The notes below the pieces were generated by a model. The model made no database searches and had not been told where the DNA came from. It saw nothing but the letters and a program-made list of their open reading frames with translations. A stretch of DNA of 8,910 nucleotides, from positions 1 through 8,910 of the forward strand of contig DAOTVD010000235.1 in the NCBI GenBank assembly GCA_034437075.1. Reading direction: 5' to 3'. Below are positions 1 to 5,948 of the stretch, piece by piece; position 1 is the first letter of the stretch; each line of letters starts with the position of its first letter. The DNA is from DAOTVD01 sp034437075. Its GTDB lineage: Bacteria > Chloroflexota > Anaerolineae > Aggregatilineales > J027. Position numbers and translations under genes: made by a program.

Positions 1-704
1 AGCGCGAAGGCGCCACGCTGGCCTTCAGTTATGCTAACGAAAAACTTGAACGCCGCGTGCGCCCGCTGGCCGAGTCAGTCGGCAGCGATTTTGTGGAACC
101 CTGCGACGTGAGCGACGATGCCCAGCTAGACGCAGTGTTCGCGGCCTACCAAGAGCGCTTCGGCACGCTGGATATTCTCATCCATTCGATTGGCTTTGCG
201 CCCAAAGAAGAATTAGATGGCCGTTTTCATGAAGTCTCGCGCGAAGGCTTTCATCTGACCCTAGATATTTCGGCCTATAGCCTGCTGGCCCTGACGCGCC
301 GCGCACGTCCGCTGATGCCCGAGGGCGGAAGTGTGATCGCCATGACCTACTACGCTGCCGAAAAAGTGATCCCGCGTTATAACGCGATGGCCATCGCCAA
401 AGCCGCCCTGGAACTCTCGGTGCGTTACTTGGCCGCCGACCTGGGCGAAGATGGCATCCGCGTGAACGGCATTAGCGCGGGGGCCATCAAGACTCTGGCC
501 GCTAGCGGCATCAGCGGCTTTCGCCTAATGCTCAACCGCGCCGAACAGGCCGCGCCGCTCAAAAAATTGGTATCCACGGACGATGTCGGCAATGCGGCAG
601 TCTATTTATGTTCGGATTGGGGCCGTTTTGTGACGGGTGAAATCCTGCATGTAGATGCCGGGTATAACATTATGGGCTATACCCCTTCGGGCGATGAGGA
701 CTAA
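1..704 (+). CDS. fabI: Enoyl-[acyl-carrier-protein] reductase (NADH), FabI type, 5' end missing
   Basis: Carries out the last reduction of each fatty-acid elongation cycle (trans-2-enoyl-ACP to acyl-ACP) in the cytosol. The open frame runs in from the window edge (first full codon at 3) and encodes 233 residues; E. coli FabI has 262, so about 30 N-terminal residues with the glycine-rich NAD-binding turn lie outside. The GTG at 57 is internal, because the residues before it (EGATLAFSYANEKL) already match the family. Family motifs follow in order: CDVSDD, the HSIGFAP segment, and an active site with tyrosines at codons 348-350 and 378-380 and lysine at 399-401, corresponding to E. coli Tyr146, Tyr156 and Lys163. 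AISAG-like (GISAGAIKTLAASGI) and DVGNAAVYLCSD segments and the GEILHVDAGYN end close the SDR fold. The pattern fits FabI rather than FabL or FabV. The stop overlaps the next ATG by one base (TAATG), so the two genes are probably co-translated. Confidence 0.95.
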   Translation, partial: REGATLAFSYANEKLERRVRPLAESVGSDFVEPCDVSDDAQLDAVFAAYQERFGTLDILIHSIGFAPKEELDGRFHEVSREGFHLTLDISAYSLLALTRRARPLMPEGGSVIAMTYYAAEKVIPRYNAMAIAKAALELSVRYLAADLGEDGIRVNGISAGAIKTLAASGISGFRLMLNRAEQAAPLKKLVSTDDVGNAAVYLCSDWGRFVTGEILHVDAGYNIMGYTPSGDED

Positions 705-1840
705 TGCGGTTTTCTGTCGAACAACTGCGCGGCTATACCCTGGCCCGGCAAGGTTTGCTTCAGCGCTTGCCCAGCGCCGCCCTTACCCGTTTGGGGCCAC
801 TGTATGCCGGTGACCATACAGCGCCCTATCTGGCGCTGTTAGCCCGGATTCAGAATTTCGCCTGGGAGCAATTCGCGGATGCCTGGTACGATGATGGCGC
901 GTTTGTTCGCCTGCATAGTCTGCGCGATACCCCGCATATCATCCCTGTGGAGTATGCCGATATTGTTGGGAGCGCATATAATCTGGACGAAGGTGACCGC
1001 TTCGCGCCCTTTGATGAATATGATATTTCGTTTGAAGAAGCGGTGGAATTGCGCTTCTTCATTTCGGAATTGTTGGCTGGGCGGGGGCCACTTTCGGGCG
1101 CGGACTTAAAAACGCTGCTTGATCCAGATTTGATCTTTGAACACGTTAGCGCGACAGGCCATCAGATGACCAGTATTCACCCTGTGCTGGCCTGGATGTG
1201 GCGCTTGGGCGTGCTGGGTTACGGCGCGGGGGTGAGCGACTGGCGCCATAAAGACGCGCATTATCGGCTTTCGCCTACGCCCCCCCCCCCCACCGATCCT
1301 GAAGTGCGCCGCCGCGCCGATCAACAATTGGCCCAATGGTATTTTCTGCTATATGGCCCAGCGTCGTATCAGGACTGGGTGCATTGGTCTGGTCTGGACG
1401 ATAGCCGATGTCAGATGGCCTTTGCCGCGCTGGAACCCGACTTGGTGGCGATAGAAGTGGCGGATATGGCCGCGCAACTGTGGATGCTCTCTGGTGAATA
1501 CCCCGCCTTTACCGAGACACCCGCCGATCTACCGCCTATGGTGCGCTTGCTGCCCGCTGAGGATGCCTTTTTACATGCTTATGCCCAAACGCGCTCTCGC
1601 TTTTACGATACCGAAGGCTTGGCCGGAGAGATCATTTTTAACCGGCATGGTCAGGCCGAACCTACGGTTTGGGTCGATGGGCGCATTATCGGCGTATGGA
1701 GTTGGCATAAGAAAGCCGACGAGCCGATGACCGTCGAGCCTTTCGAGCAGATGACACGCGCGCTGCGCAAACGCCTGAAAGACGAAGTAGAGCGCGTGCA
1801 GCAGTTCACACAGGCCAGCCATGTCCTCTGGATTTCTTGA
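704..1840 (+). CDS. Winged-helix DNA-binding protein of the AlkZ/YcaQ (HTH_42) fold, probable non-canonical member
   Basis: A 378-residue protein resembling the HTH_42 family, which includes the DNA glycosylases AlkZ and YcaQ/AlkX. Family landmarks are LRDTPHIIP (73-81, where most members read MRGTLHLV), LYGPASYQDWVHWSGL (216-231), LLPAEDAFLHAY (282-293) and VDGRIIGVWSW (324-334), followed by a charged C-terminal helix. The segment GPLYAGDHTAPYLALLARI (31-49) lines up with the catalytic loop of the family, usually GLQAQD, but the two glutamines are replaced by Tyr34 and Gly36. Glycosylase activity is therefore doubtful; a DNA-binding or structural role is possible. Four proline codons (residues 193-196) form a run of twelve C's. 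The start is ATG at 704, overlapping the fabI stop, with GAGGA at 696-700 as a close ribosome site. No cysteine cluster, signal peptide or membrane segment is seen. Family membership is fairly secure; the function is not. Confidence 0.8.
   Translation: MRFSVEQLRGYTLARQGLLQRLPSAALTRLGPLYAGDHTAPYLALLARIQNFAWEQFADAWYDDGAFVRLHSLRDTPHIIPVEYADIVGSAYNLDEGDRFAPFDEYDISFEEAVELRFFISELLAGRGPLSGADLKTLLDPDLIFEHVSATGHQMTSIHPVLAWMWRLGVLGYGAGVSDWRHKDAHYRLSPTPPPPTDPEVRRRADQQLAQWYFLLYGPASYQDWVHWSGLDDSRCQMAFAALEPDLVAIEVADMAAQLWMLSGEYPAFTETPADLPPMVRLLPAEDAFLHAYAQTRSRFYDTEGLAGEIIFNRHGQAEPTVWVDGRIIGVWSWHKKADEPMTVEPFEQMTRALRKRLKDEVERVQQFTQASHVLWIS
1280..1291 (+). repeat. Poly-C tract (12 C) inside a coding region
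   Basis: Twelve consecutive C's encode four in-frame prolines in the AlkZ-like protein. It is the longest homopolymer in the window. Loss or gain of one C would shift the frame and end the protein early. Confidence 0.9.
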
Positions 1841-1860
1841 GAATCCCCTCCCTTTGGCGC

Positions 1861-1890
1861 ATGACAGGCCCCGCCAACATCCGGTATGAT
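1861..1890 (+). promoter_or_regulatory. Candidate sigma-70 type promoter for the small-protein pair
   Basis: ATGACA (1861-1866, five of six to TTGACA) is followed after 18 bases by TATGAT (1885-1890, five of six to TATAAT). It lies in the 121-base gap after the AlkZ-like gene. Transcription would start near 1897 and give a leader of about 65 bases. Confidence 0.5.
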
Positions 1891-1909
1891 GACAATAAGC
1901 AACTTTTCG

Positions 1910-1945
1910 GCATCATGAACGTATAACGTTATAGAGCCGCATCAT
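1910..1945 (+). repeat. Palindrome ATAACGTTAT centred between two GCATCAT direct repeats
   Basis: GCATCAT occurs at 1910-1916 and 1939-1945, and the perfect 10-base palindrome ATAACGTTAT at 1923-1932 sits exactly midway between them. The set lies between the candidate promoter and the ribosome site of the next gene, so it could be an operator or leader element. The sequence is seen; a function is inference. Confidence 0.4.
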
Positions 1946-1961
1946 TCACTAGGAGGTAAAT

Positions 1962-2276
1962 ATGGCCAAGAAAACCGCAACACATATCGAAGAAACCCCA
2001 GAAGAAGCGTATCAATCGCCGCTAGAGCAGTTCGTTGAGCACCAGCGCCAGGCCGCTATGCATGCCGGGCGCGCGGTGGCGTCTCTCATCCCGCGCGGAT
2101 TGCGCGAACATAGCGTCAATGCCGTAGAAGAATCCGCGAAGGGCGTCCAATCACTGGTTGGCGGCCTGGGTTCCGGTGCGCAGCGCGTCGGCAAGCGTGT
2201 CGATGATGCCACACGGCGTCTCAAAGATGATATATTGCTGCCCCAAGATGAACAGCCGCAGACCAAAAGCAAATAA
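1962..2276 (+). CDS. Small helical protein of unknown function, first of a tandem paralogous pair
   Basis: A 104-residue soluble protein that I do not recognise. The start is well set by AGGAGGT at 1951-1957, five bases before the ATG counting from AGGAGG, the strongest ribosome site in the window. An acidic N-terminus (IEETPEEAY) leads into a likely amphipathic helical core, residues 20-90. The core contains FVEHQRQA, AGRAVASLIP and a glycine-rich turn (LVGGLGSG, 65-72), then a basic helix (RVGKRVDDATRRL) and a charged tail. Residues 24-65 align without gaps to the next gene's product, with the shared core F-x-E-H-Q-R, A-G-x-A-V and L-I-P. No cysteine, signal peptide or membrane span is present. 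The general shape (short, helical, Ala-rich and amphipathic) recalls phasin-like or surface-coating proteins, but no sequence motif proves this. It probably shares a transcript with the downstream paralog, 29 bases away. Confidence 0.8.
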   Translation: MAKKTATHIEETPEEAYQSPLEQFVEHQRQAAMHAGRAVASLIPRGLREHSVNAVEESAKGVQSLVGGLGSGAQRVGKRVDDATRRLKDDILLPQDEQPQTKSK

Positions 2277-2305
2277 CGCATACCGAGTCTATGAAGGATT
2301 AATCG

Positions 2306-2596
2306 ATGGCTGACGAACAAAAACAACAAGACCAAACCGAAACGACGGAAGAAAAACAGAGCTTTGATGCATTTATGGAGCATCAGCGCAAGGCGTTAGA
2401 TGAAGCCGGGAAAGCCGTCGAGGCGCTCATTCCGCCGGATTTCCGCACGCATGGCCGCGCGGCTTTTGACGAAGCCGTAGAGGGGTTTCGCGTGCTCATC
2501 AATTCCACCATTGATGAGGTTAAAAATGCAGTCAACCGCCGTGGCGACTCTGACGAGGGCGCTGGCAAGCCCAAAGTCAAGGTGGATGTCGAATAG
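2306..2596 (+). CDS. Small helical protein of unknown function, second of a tandem paralogous pair
   Basis: A 96-residue protein, clearly a paralog of the preceding one: residues 23-64 align with 24-65 there, with about 19 identities in 42 positions, including FMEHQR, AGKAV, LIP, and spaced Arg, His, Glu, Gly and Leu. The start is supported by AAGGA at 2294-2298, seven bases before the ATG. The N-terminus is very hydrophilic (Glu, Gln, Lys, Thr), the middle is a likely amphipathic helix pair separated by LIPPDFRTH, and the tail is charged (GKPKVKVDVE). It lacks the glycine-rich turn of its partner, having INSTIDEVKNAV instead, so the two have diverged in their C-terminal half. No membrane span or metal-binding cluster is visible. 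An intrinsic terminator follows at once, so the pair forms a two-gene unit. The family is not recognised. Confidence 0.8.
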   Translation: MADEQKQQDQTETTEEKQSFDAFMEHQRKALDEAGKAVEALIPPDFRTHGRAAFDEAVEGFRVLINSTIDEVKNAVNRRGDSDEGAGKPKVKVDVE

Positions 2597-2606
2597 CTCC
2601 CCCCTG

Positions 2607-2638
2607 CCCCATCTGAAATGATGATGGGGTATTTTTTT
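2607..2638 (+). terminator. Intrinsic terminator after the small-protein pair
   Basis: CCCCATC (2607-2613) pairs perfectly with GATGGGG (2623-2629) across a 9-base loop and is followed by TA and seven T's (2632-2638). It ends + strand transcription eleven bases after the stop. The T run overlaps the stop codon of the gene on the other strand. Read on the minus strand the hairpin has no T run, so it probably works in one direction only. Confidence 0.85.
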
Positions 2639-4298
2639 AACTCCCGCCTCGGATAATCGAAATCGTCATCCACAGCCCCAGCCCCGAGGCCGCGATGAAA
2701 CCAGCGATCAGCAAGGCCGCAAACCAAGCAGGTTGCTCCGTCGCGTTGGGGATAAGCAGGGCCAATCCTAAAATCAAGGCCGACAAGAGAATCCCCACCA
2801 CCAAACGATTAGTCACGCGGTCGATGCGCGCCAGCAAGCGCTCGTATTCGGTGGGTTCAATCAAGACCTTGAGCTTGCCTTGGTCTAGGCGGCGCAAGAG
2901 TCCCACGCTGAGTTCGGGCACTTCGATTGCCGTTTGGCCCAACGAAATGCCTGTGTCTACGGCTAACTCTGCCAGGCGGCGGGGCGAGCGCAATTGCCGT
3001 TCTAGGCGCCGAATGAAGGGTTGCGACACTTCGAAGACATTAAAAGTCGGGTCAAGGCGCTGGCCGATACCTTCCATCACGACCAAAGTTTTTAGCAGTA
3101 ACCACAAATCAGTCGGGATGTGGAGCTTATTACGAAAAACGACCGGGGTAATATCGCGCATAAAGTCCGTAGCACTAACATCGCTGAACGAACGGCCATA
3201 GTATTTGCGCAACAAGCGAGAAAGATCGTGCCGCAAATCCTTACGATCGACATCCGCGTCGGCAATGCCGACCTTAATCATGCGTTCGATCATGCCTTCG
3301 ACATCACGCCGCACGGTGACGATATACAGTTGCGCCAACTGCACCCGCAATTGGTTATCCAGCCAGCCCACAATCCCAAAATCTAGCGCCCCAATGACGC
3401 CATCTTGCATCACCAACAGATTCCCCGGATGCGGGTCGGCATGAAAGAAGCCATCTTCTAGGACTTCTTTCACAACCAGGCGCGCCGCGTTGTAGGCCAA
3501 CGTTTGGCGGTCGTGCCCGGCTGCGTCCAGAGCGGCCAGATCATCAATTTTGATGCCGTCCAGATATTCCATTACCAGAAGTTTAGCCGTCACATATTCC
3601 CAGTGGATGTAAGGGATACGCACCAGCGTTTCATTCGTGAAATTCTGCCGGAAGATGTCGGCATGGTGGGCTTCGTAGCGATAATCCAATTCCAGATCAA
3701 GCGTATAAGCGAAATCTTCCACGATGTCGGGCAGGTCGTAGACCTTGCCCAGGGGCGTGACGGTCTGCATTATTGCGGCGACATCGTGCAAGATTTCCAG
3801 GTCGATCTCAATCGTATGCTCGATGTTCGGGCGCTGGACTTTTAGCGCGACGGCTTCGCCGCTCTGTAACCGTCCGCGATGCACTTGTGCTAGCGAAGCC
3901 GCCGCGATGGCGCTGGGGTCTACATATTCGAAGTGGGTTTCCAGCGGCGCGCCCAGTTCCTTTTCGATAGTTGCTTTGACGATTTCCCAGGGGACTTGCG
4001 GGACTTCATCTTGCAGTTTTTCCAACTCCAGGATGAATTCCACGGGCAGCACATCGGGGCGCGTGCTGAGCATCTGCCCCAGTTTAATGAAGGTCGGGCC
4101 GAGTTCTTCGAGCGCTATGCGCAAACGGGTGGGCGCATCCAGATGGGTGGTGGTGACGTTCTCACGACGGCGCAGCAGCGACAAGCGTTCATACAACCCC
4201 AAACGGCTGATGAATTCGCCAAAACCGTGTTTGGCAAAGGTATTGACGATCTCGCGGTAGCGATTGATATGGCGGATTCGCTGAAAAGTGCGAAACAT
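2637..4298 (-). CDS. AarF/ABC1/UbiB-family atypical kinase-like protein with C-terminal membrane anchor
   Basis: A 553-residue member of the ABC1/UbiB family, atypical protein-kinase-like ATP-binding proteins; the best-known members support ubiquinone synthesis and lipid homeostasis. The family signature KLGQ (72-75) is present in FIKLGQMLSTRPD, then the alanine-rich loop IAAASLAQVH (131-140), which replaces the normal glycine loop. The ATP-site lysine is Lys153 (ALKVQRP), and the ELDYRYEA segment (203-210) is kept. The catalytic-type loop is HADPHPGNLL (286-295) and the metal-binding motif is DFG (306-308). All key residues are intact. Two hydrophobic segments at about 499-517 and 524-548 form a likely membrane hairpin, as in UbiB/COQ8 relatives. 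AGGGG at 4304-4308, five bases before the ATG, supports the start. It lies 62 bases downstream of the ArsA-like gene on the same strand, probably one operon. No quinone-synthesis gene is visible, so I give no symbol; the substrate is unknown. Confidence 0.93.
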   Translation of the reverse strand: MFRTFQRIRHINRYREIVNTFAKHGFGEFISRLGLYERLSLLRRRENVTTTHLDAPTRLRIALEELGPTFIKLGQMLSTRPDVLPVEFILELEKLQDEVPQVPWEIVKATIEKELGAPLETHFEYVDPSAIAAASLAQVHRGRLQSGEAVALKVQRPNIEHTIEIDLEILHDVAAIMQTVTPLGKVYDLPDIVEDFAYTLDLELDYRYEAHHADIFRQNFTNETLVRIPYIHWEYVTAKLLVMEYLDGIKIDDLAALDAAGHDRQTLAYNAARLVVKEVLEDGFFHADPHPGNLLVMQDGVIGALDFGIVGWLDNQLRVQLAQLYIVTVRRDVEGMIERMIKVGIADADVDRKDLRHDLSRLLRKYYGRSFSDVSATDFMRDITPVVFRNKLHIPTDLWLLLKTLVVMEGIGQRLDPTFNVFEVSQPFIRRLERQLRSPRRLAELAVDTGISLGQTAIEVPELSVGLLRRLDQGKLKVLIEPTEYERLLARIDRVTNRLVVGILLSALILGLALLIPNATEQPAWFAALLIAGFIAASGLGLWMTISIIRGGS

Positions 4299-4360
4299 GG
4301 TTTCCCCTGGGCTTGTTTAGCACATGAATGGTAGCAGGTTCTGCTGAGACTTGCCTATAG

Positions 4361-5545
4361 CTAGCTCGCCGCTGACGCGCCTGCATTCACAAATTTGATG
4401 CGCAATGTCGCCTCGACGAAGCGCGCTTCAGCAATGTCCATCCGCCAGAGTGTGCTCGGCAAGATGATATTGCGCCGATAGGGGCCGACGCGCAGGGTCA
4501 GTTCATCCGTAGAGCGCATCACGTCTAGCTCGCGCTTGTCGGCAAAGGGCAAGGGCACGCTTAGCACATATCCCCCATCCGGCGCGGCTTCGATGCGATG
4601 GGTGAGCCCGGTGTATTTGATTTCAGCGGGGTTGCTATCGGCATAGAGCGCGTCGGCCAATTGGCGTAAGGCATCCAGGCCGCCGATGTCTTTGTCGAAA
4701 AGCGGCGCTTTGAGCAAAGGCAGTTCGCCAAAGGCTTCGCTGATGTAGGCCAGGTTTTCTTTTTGCAAGTCTTTCCAGGCTGCGAAATAGGGATCGGTCA
4801 CCGCGTCTGGGATGATGCGGTTGCAAATGACCGCGTCGGTCACGTAGCCATATAGATTGAGATAGGTGTAGGTGCGTTGCGTTTCGCGGATGACCATCCG
4901 CTCTGGGTTCACGACGAGACGCATGGTGCTGCGGTCGGGGTCGGCCAGAATCTCGCGGACTTTATCCAGCGTATCGAACAGCCCGCGCACGGTGTCGAGC
5001 GCTTCTTCATCGGGAATATCAATCCCGGTCATGGATTTGAACGGGCGGATCATCTTGCCCATGCCTTTGGTGAGCGACATGATCTTGTTAAACCACCAGC
5101 GCGAGGCATCCGGCAAACTGAGCAAGCGCAGTGTTTCGGCGGTGGGCGCGGCGTCCACAATCAGGACGTCAAATTCGTCTTCCATGACATATTGATTGAT
5201 CCAGAGCAGATGGGCGCCTTCTTCTAAACCAGGCAAGATGGTGACTTCTTCGGCAACGATTTCATCCACGCCACGCCGGGCCATCATCTCGGAGAAATAG
5301 CCTTGCACGCGCCCCCAGTATTTTTCCATTGAGTAGCGTGCGTCGATTTCTTGGCCCCACAGATTATCCTGTAGTTGGGTGGGCTCTGGCCCCAGTTCAA
5401 CGTCCAGCGAATCCGCCAATGAATGGGCCGTGTCGGTGCTGATGACGATGGTTTTTAAGCCCATCTCGGCACATCGTAGGGCGGTGGCGGCAGAGGTGCT
5501 GGTTTTGCCCACGCCCCCTTTGCCTGTGTGGACGATAATCCTCAT
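4361..5545 (-). CDS. ArsA/Get3-family ATPase with C-terminal HSP20-like domain (Get3d-like)
   Basis: A 394-residue P-loop ATPase of the ArsA/Get3 branch of the SIMIBI class. The deviant Walker A is GKGGVGKT (8-15), with the signature Lys9 and Lys14. Switch I reads STDTAHSLADS (36-46) and switch II reads VDAAPTAETLRLLSLP (130-145), where arsenite-pump ArsA usually has DTAPTGHT. Residues about 315-386 (YVLSVPLPFADKRELDV through ATLRIKF) look like the alpha-crystallin/HSP20-like domain found at the end of many single-domain ArsA homologues, including the Get3d type. Only two cysteines (25 and 241) occur, far apart, so neither the ArsA arsenite triad nor the CxxC zinc clasp of eukaryotic Get3 is present. 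No arsB, arsR or arsC is nearby, which argues against arsenic efflux and for a client-protein chaperone role (inference). The start is supported by AAGGA at 5555-5559, nine bases ahead. Confidence 0.92.
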   Translation of the reverse strand: MRIIVHTGKGGVGKTSTSAATALRCAEMGLKTIVISTDTAHSLADSLDVELGPEPTQLQDNLWGQEIDARYSMEKYWGRVQGYFSEMMARRGVDEIVAEEVTILPGLEEGAHLLWINQYVMEDEFDVLIVDAAPTAETLRLLSLPDASRWWFNKIMSLTKGMGKMIRPFKSMTGIDIPDEEALDTVRGLFDTLDKVREILADPDRSTMRLVVNPERMVIRETQRTYTYLNLYGYVTDAVICNRIIPDAVTDPYFAAWKDLQKENLAYISEAFGELPLLKAPLFDKDIGGLDALRQLADALYADSNPAEIKYTGLTHRIEAAPDGGYVLSVPLPFADKRELDVMRSTDELTLRVGPYRRNIILPSTLWRMDIAEARFVEATLRIKFVNAGASAAS

Positions 5546-5639
5546 GATTGGTTATCCTTTTCATATAACAGTTACGGTCTATGGTTGTATACGTGCAGGT
5601 GCGTGTATGGGTTGTGTTTTGCTCTGTATAGAGCTTCGC

Positions 5640-5658
5640 GCAAGCGCTTGTCGCTTGC
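5640..5658 (+). repeat. Overlapping inverted repeats built on CAAGCG, touching a -35 box
   Basis: GCAAGCG (5640-5646) and CGCTTGC (5652-5658) form a 7+7 inverted repeat with a 5-base gap, and CAAGCGCTTG (5641-5650) is itself a perfect palindrome. The right arm covers the -35 box at 5655-5660, so a repressor bound here could block the promoter. Regulation is inference. A further short inverted repeat, GCTCTgtatAGAGC, lies at 5621-5634 in the same divergent gap. Confidence 0.45.
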
Positions 5659-5683
5659 AAACTGTTCTAGCGCACAGCATAAT
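5655..5683 (+). promoter_or_regulatory. Promoter of the zinc-protein gene, likely giving a leaderless transcript
   Basis: TTGCAA (5655-5660) and CATAAT (5678-5683) are separated by exactly 17 bases. The expected start of transcription, about seven bases after the -10 box, is the A of the ATG at 5690. No Shine-Dalgarno sequence precedes that ATG, which fits a leaderless message. Confidence 0.6.
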
Positions 5684-5689
5684 GACACT

Positions 5690-5938
5690 ATGACCGTACC
5701 CTATTGCCGTATTTGTGAGGCGGACGCGATAGCCAAGGCCGCGCAAACACCAGATGACCTGGCCCGGGGCGATTATTGCCCGGTATGCCACCAGCCCACT
5801 TGCCAGAAGCATTTTTTGGTCGTGCGGTTCCGGTGGCTAGATACGCGCGCACTAGATAGCGCCCAAGTTTGTGCTACGTGTAAACGTACCTATGCACATC
5901 GCTATTGGGACACCGCCCGCCGAGAATGGATTAGTTAG
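5690..5938 (+). CDS. Small zinc-binding protein with eight ligands in cross-brace (RING/FYVE/AN1-like) spacing
   Basis: An 82-residue protein not recognised as a named family. It has four metal-ligand pairs: C6-x2-C9, C30-x2-C33, C38-x2-H41 and C61-x2-C64. The central CxxC-x4-CxxH spacing is that of cross-brace zinc folds (FYVE, RING and AN1 types), and eight ligands would hold two zinc ions (inference from spacing). The rest is polar, with aromatic and basic residues near the end (YAHRYWDTARREW); no signal peptide or membrane span is seen. The frame is open further upstream, but that region is the divergent promoter gap; ATG at 5690 is the only reasonable start and has no ribosome site, consistent with leaderless translation. 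The stop TAG (5936-5938) overlaps the ribosome site of the methyltransferase, so the two are expressed together. It is transcribed divergently from the ArsA/Get3-like gene. Confidence 0.8.
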   Translation: MTVPYCRICEADAIAKAAQTPDDLARGDYCPVCHQPTCQKHFLVVRFRWLDTRALDSAQVCATCKRTYAHRYWDTARREWIS

Positions 5939-5942
5939 GAGG
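5937..5942 (+). promoter_or_regulatory. Strong ribosome-binding site that fixes a TTG start
   Basis: AGGAGG overlaps the TAG stop of the zinc-protein gene and lies six bases before TTG at 5949. It rules out longer in-frame starts for the methyltransferase and implies coupled translation. Confidence 0.85.
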
Positions 5943-5948
5943 CCCCCT

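Noticed and set aside
2599..2639. Two-way terminator also serving the UbiB-like gene
   Set aside because: On the minus strand the hairpin is followed by a G-rich stretch, not a T run.
3504..4334. Open frames of 113 and 133 residues on the + strand
   Set aside because: They lie antisense to the UbiB-like gene in register with its codons, have no ribosome site and resemble no protein; they are shadows of a clearly real gene.
4333..4345. Hairpin AGCAG-GTT-CTGCT between the ArsA-like and UbiB-like genes
   Set aside because: Only five pairs and no T run on the minus strand; not convincing as a terminator, and the two genes probably share a transcript.
4361..5545. Arsenite efflux ATPase (arsA in the resistance sense)
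   Set aside because: The arsenite-binding cysteines are absent, the protein is a single ATPase unit rather than a fused pair, and there are no arsenic genes nearby.
5546..5660. Promoter for the ArsA-like gene
   Set aside because: TATACA boxes occur on the minus strand, but none has a convincing -35 partner at the right distance, so I could not assign one.
5528..5689. Longer N-terminus for the zinc protein (start at 5528)
   Set aside because: It would run through the divergent promoter gap and into the arsA start; the added residues look random, and promoter boxes sit inside the stretch.
5871..5948. Longer methyltransferase starting at ATG-like codons from 5871
   Set aside because: That stretch is coding for the zinc protein in another frame, and AGGAGG at 5937-5942 points to the TTG at 5949.
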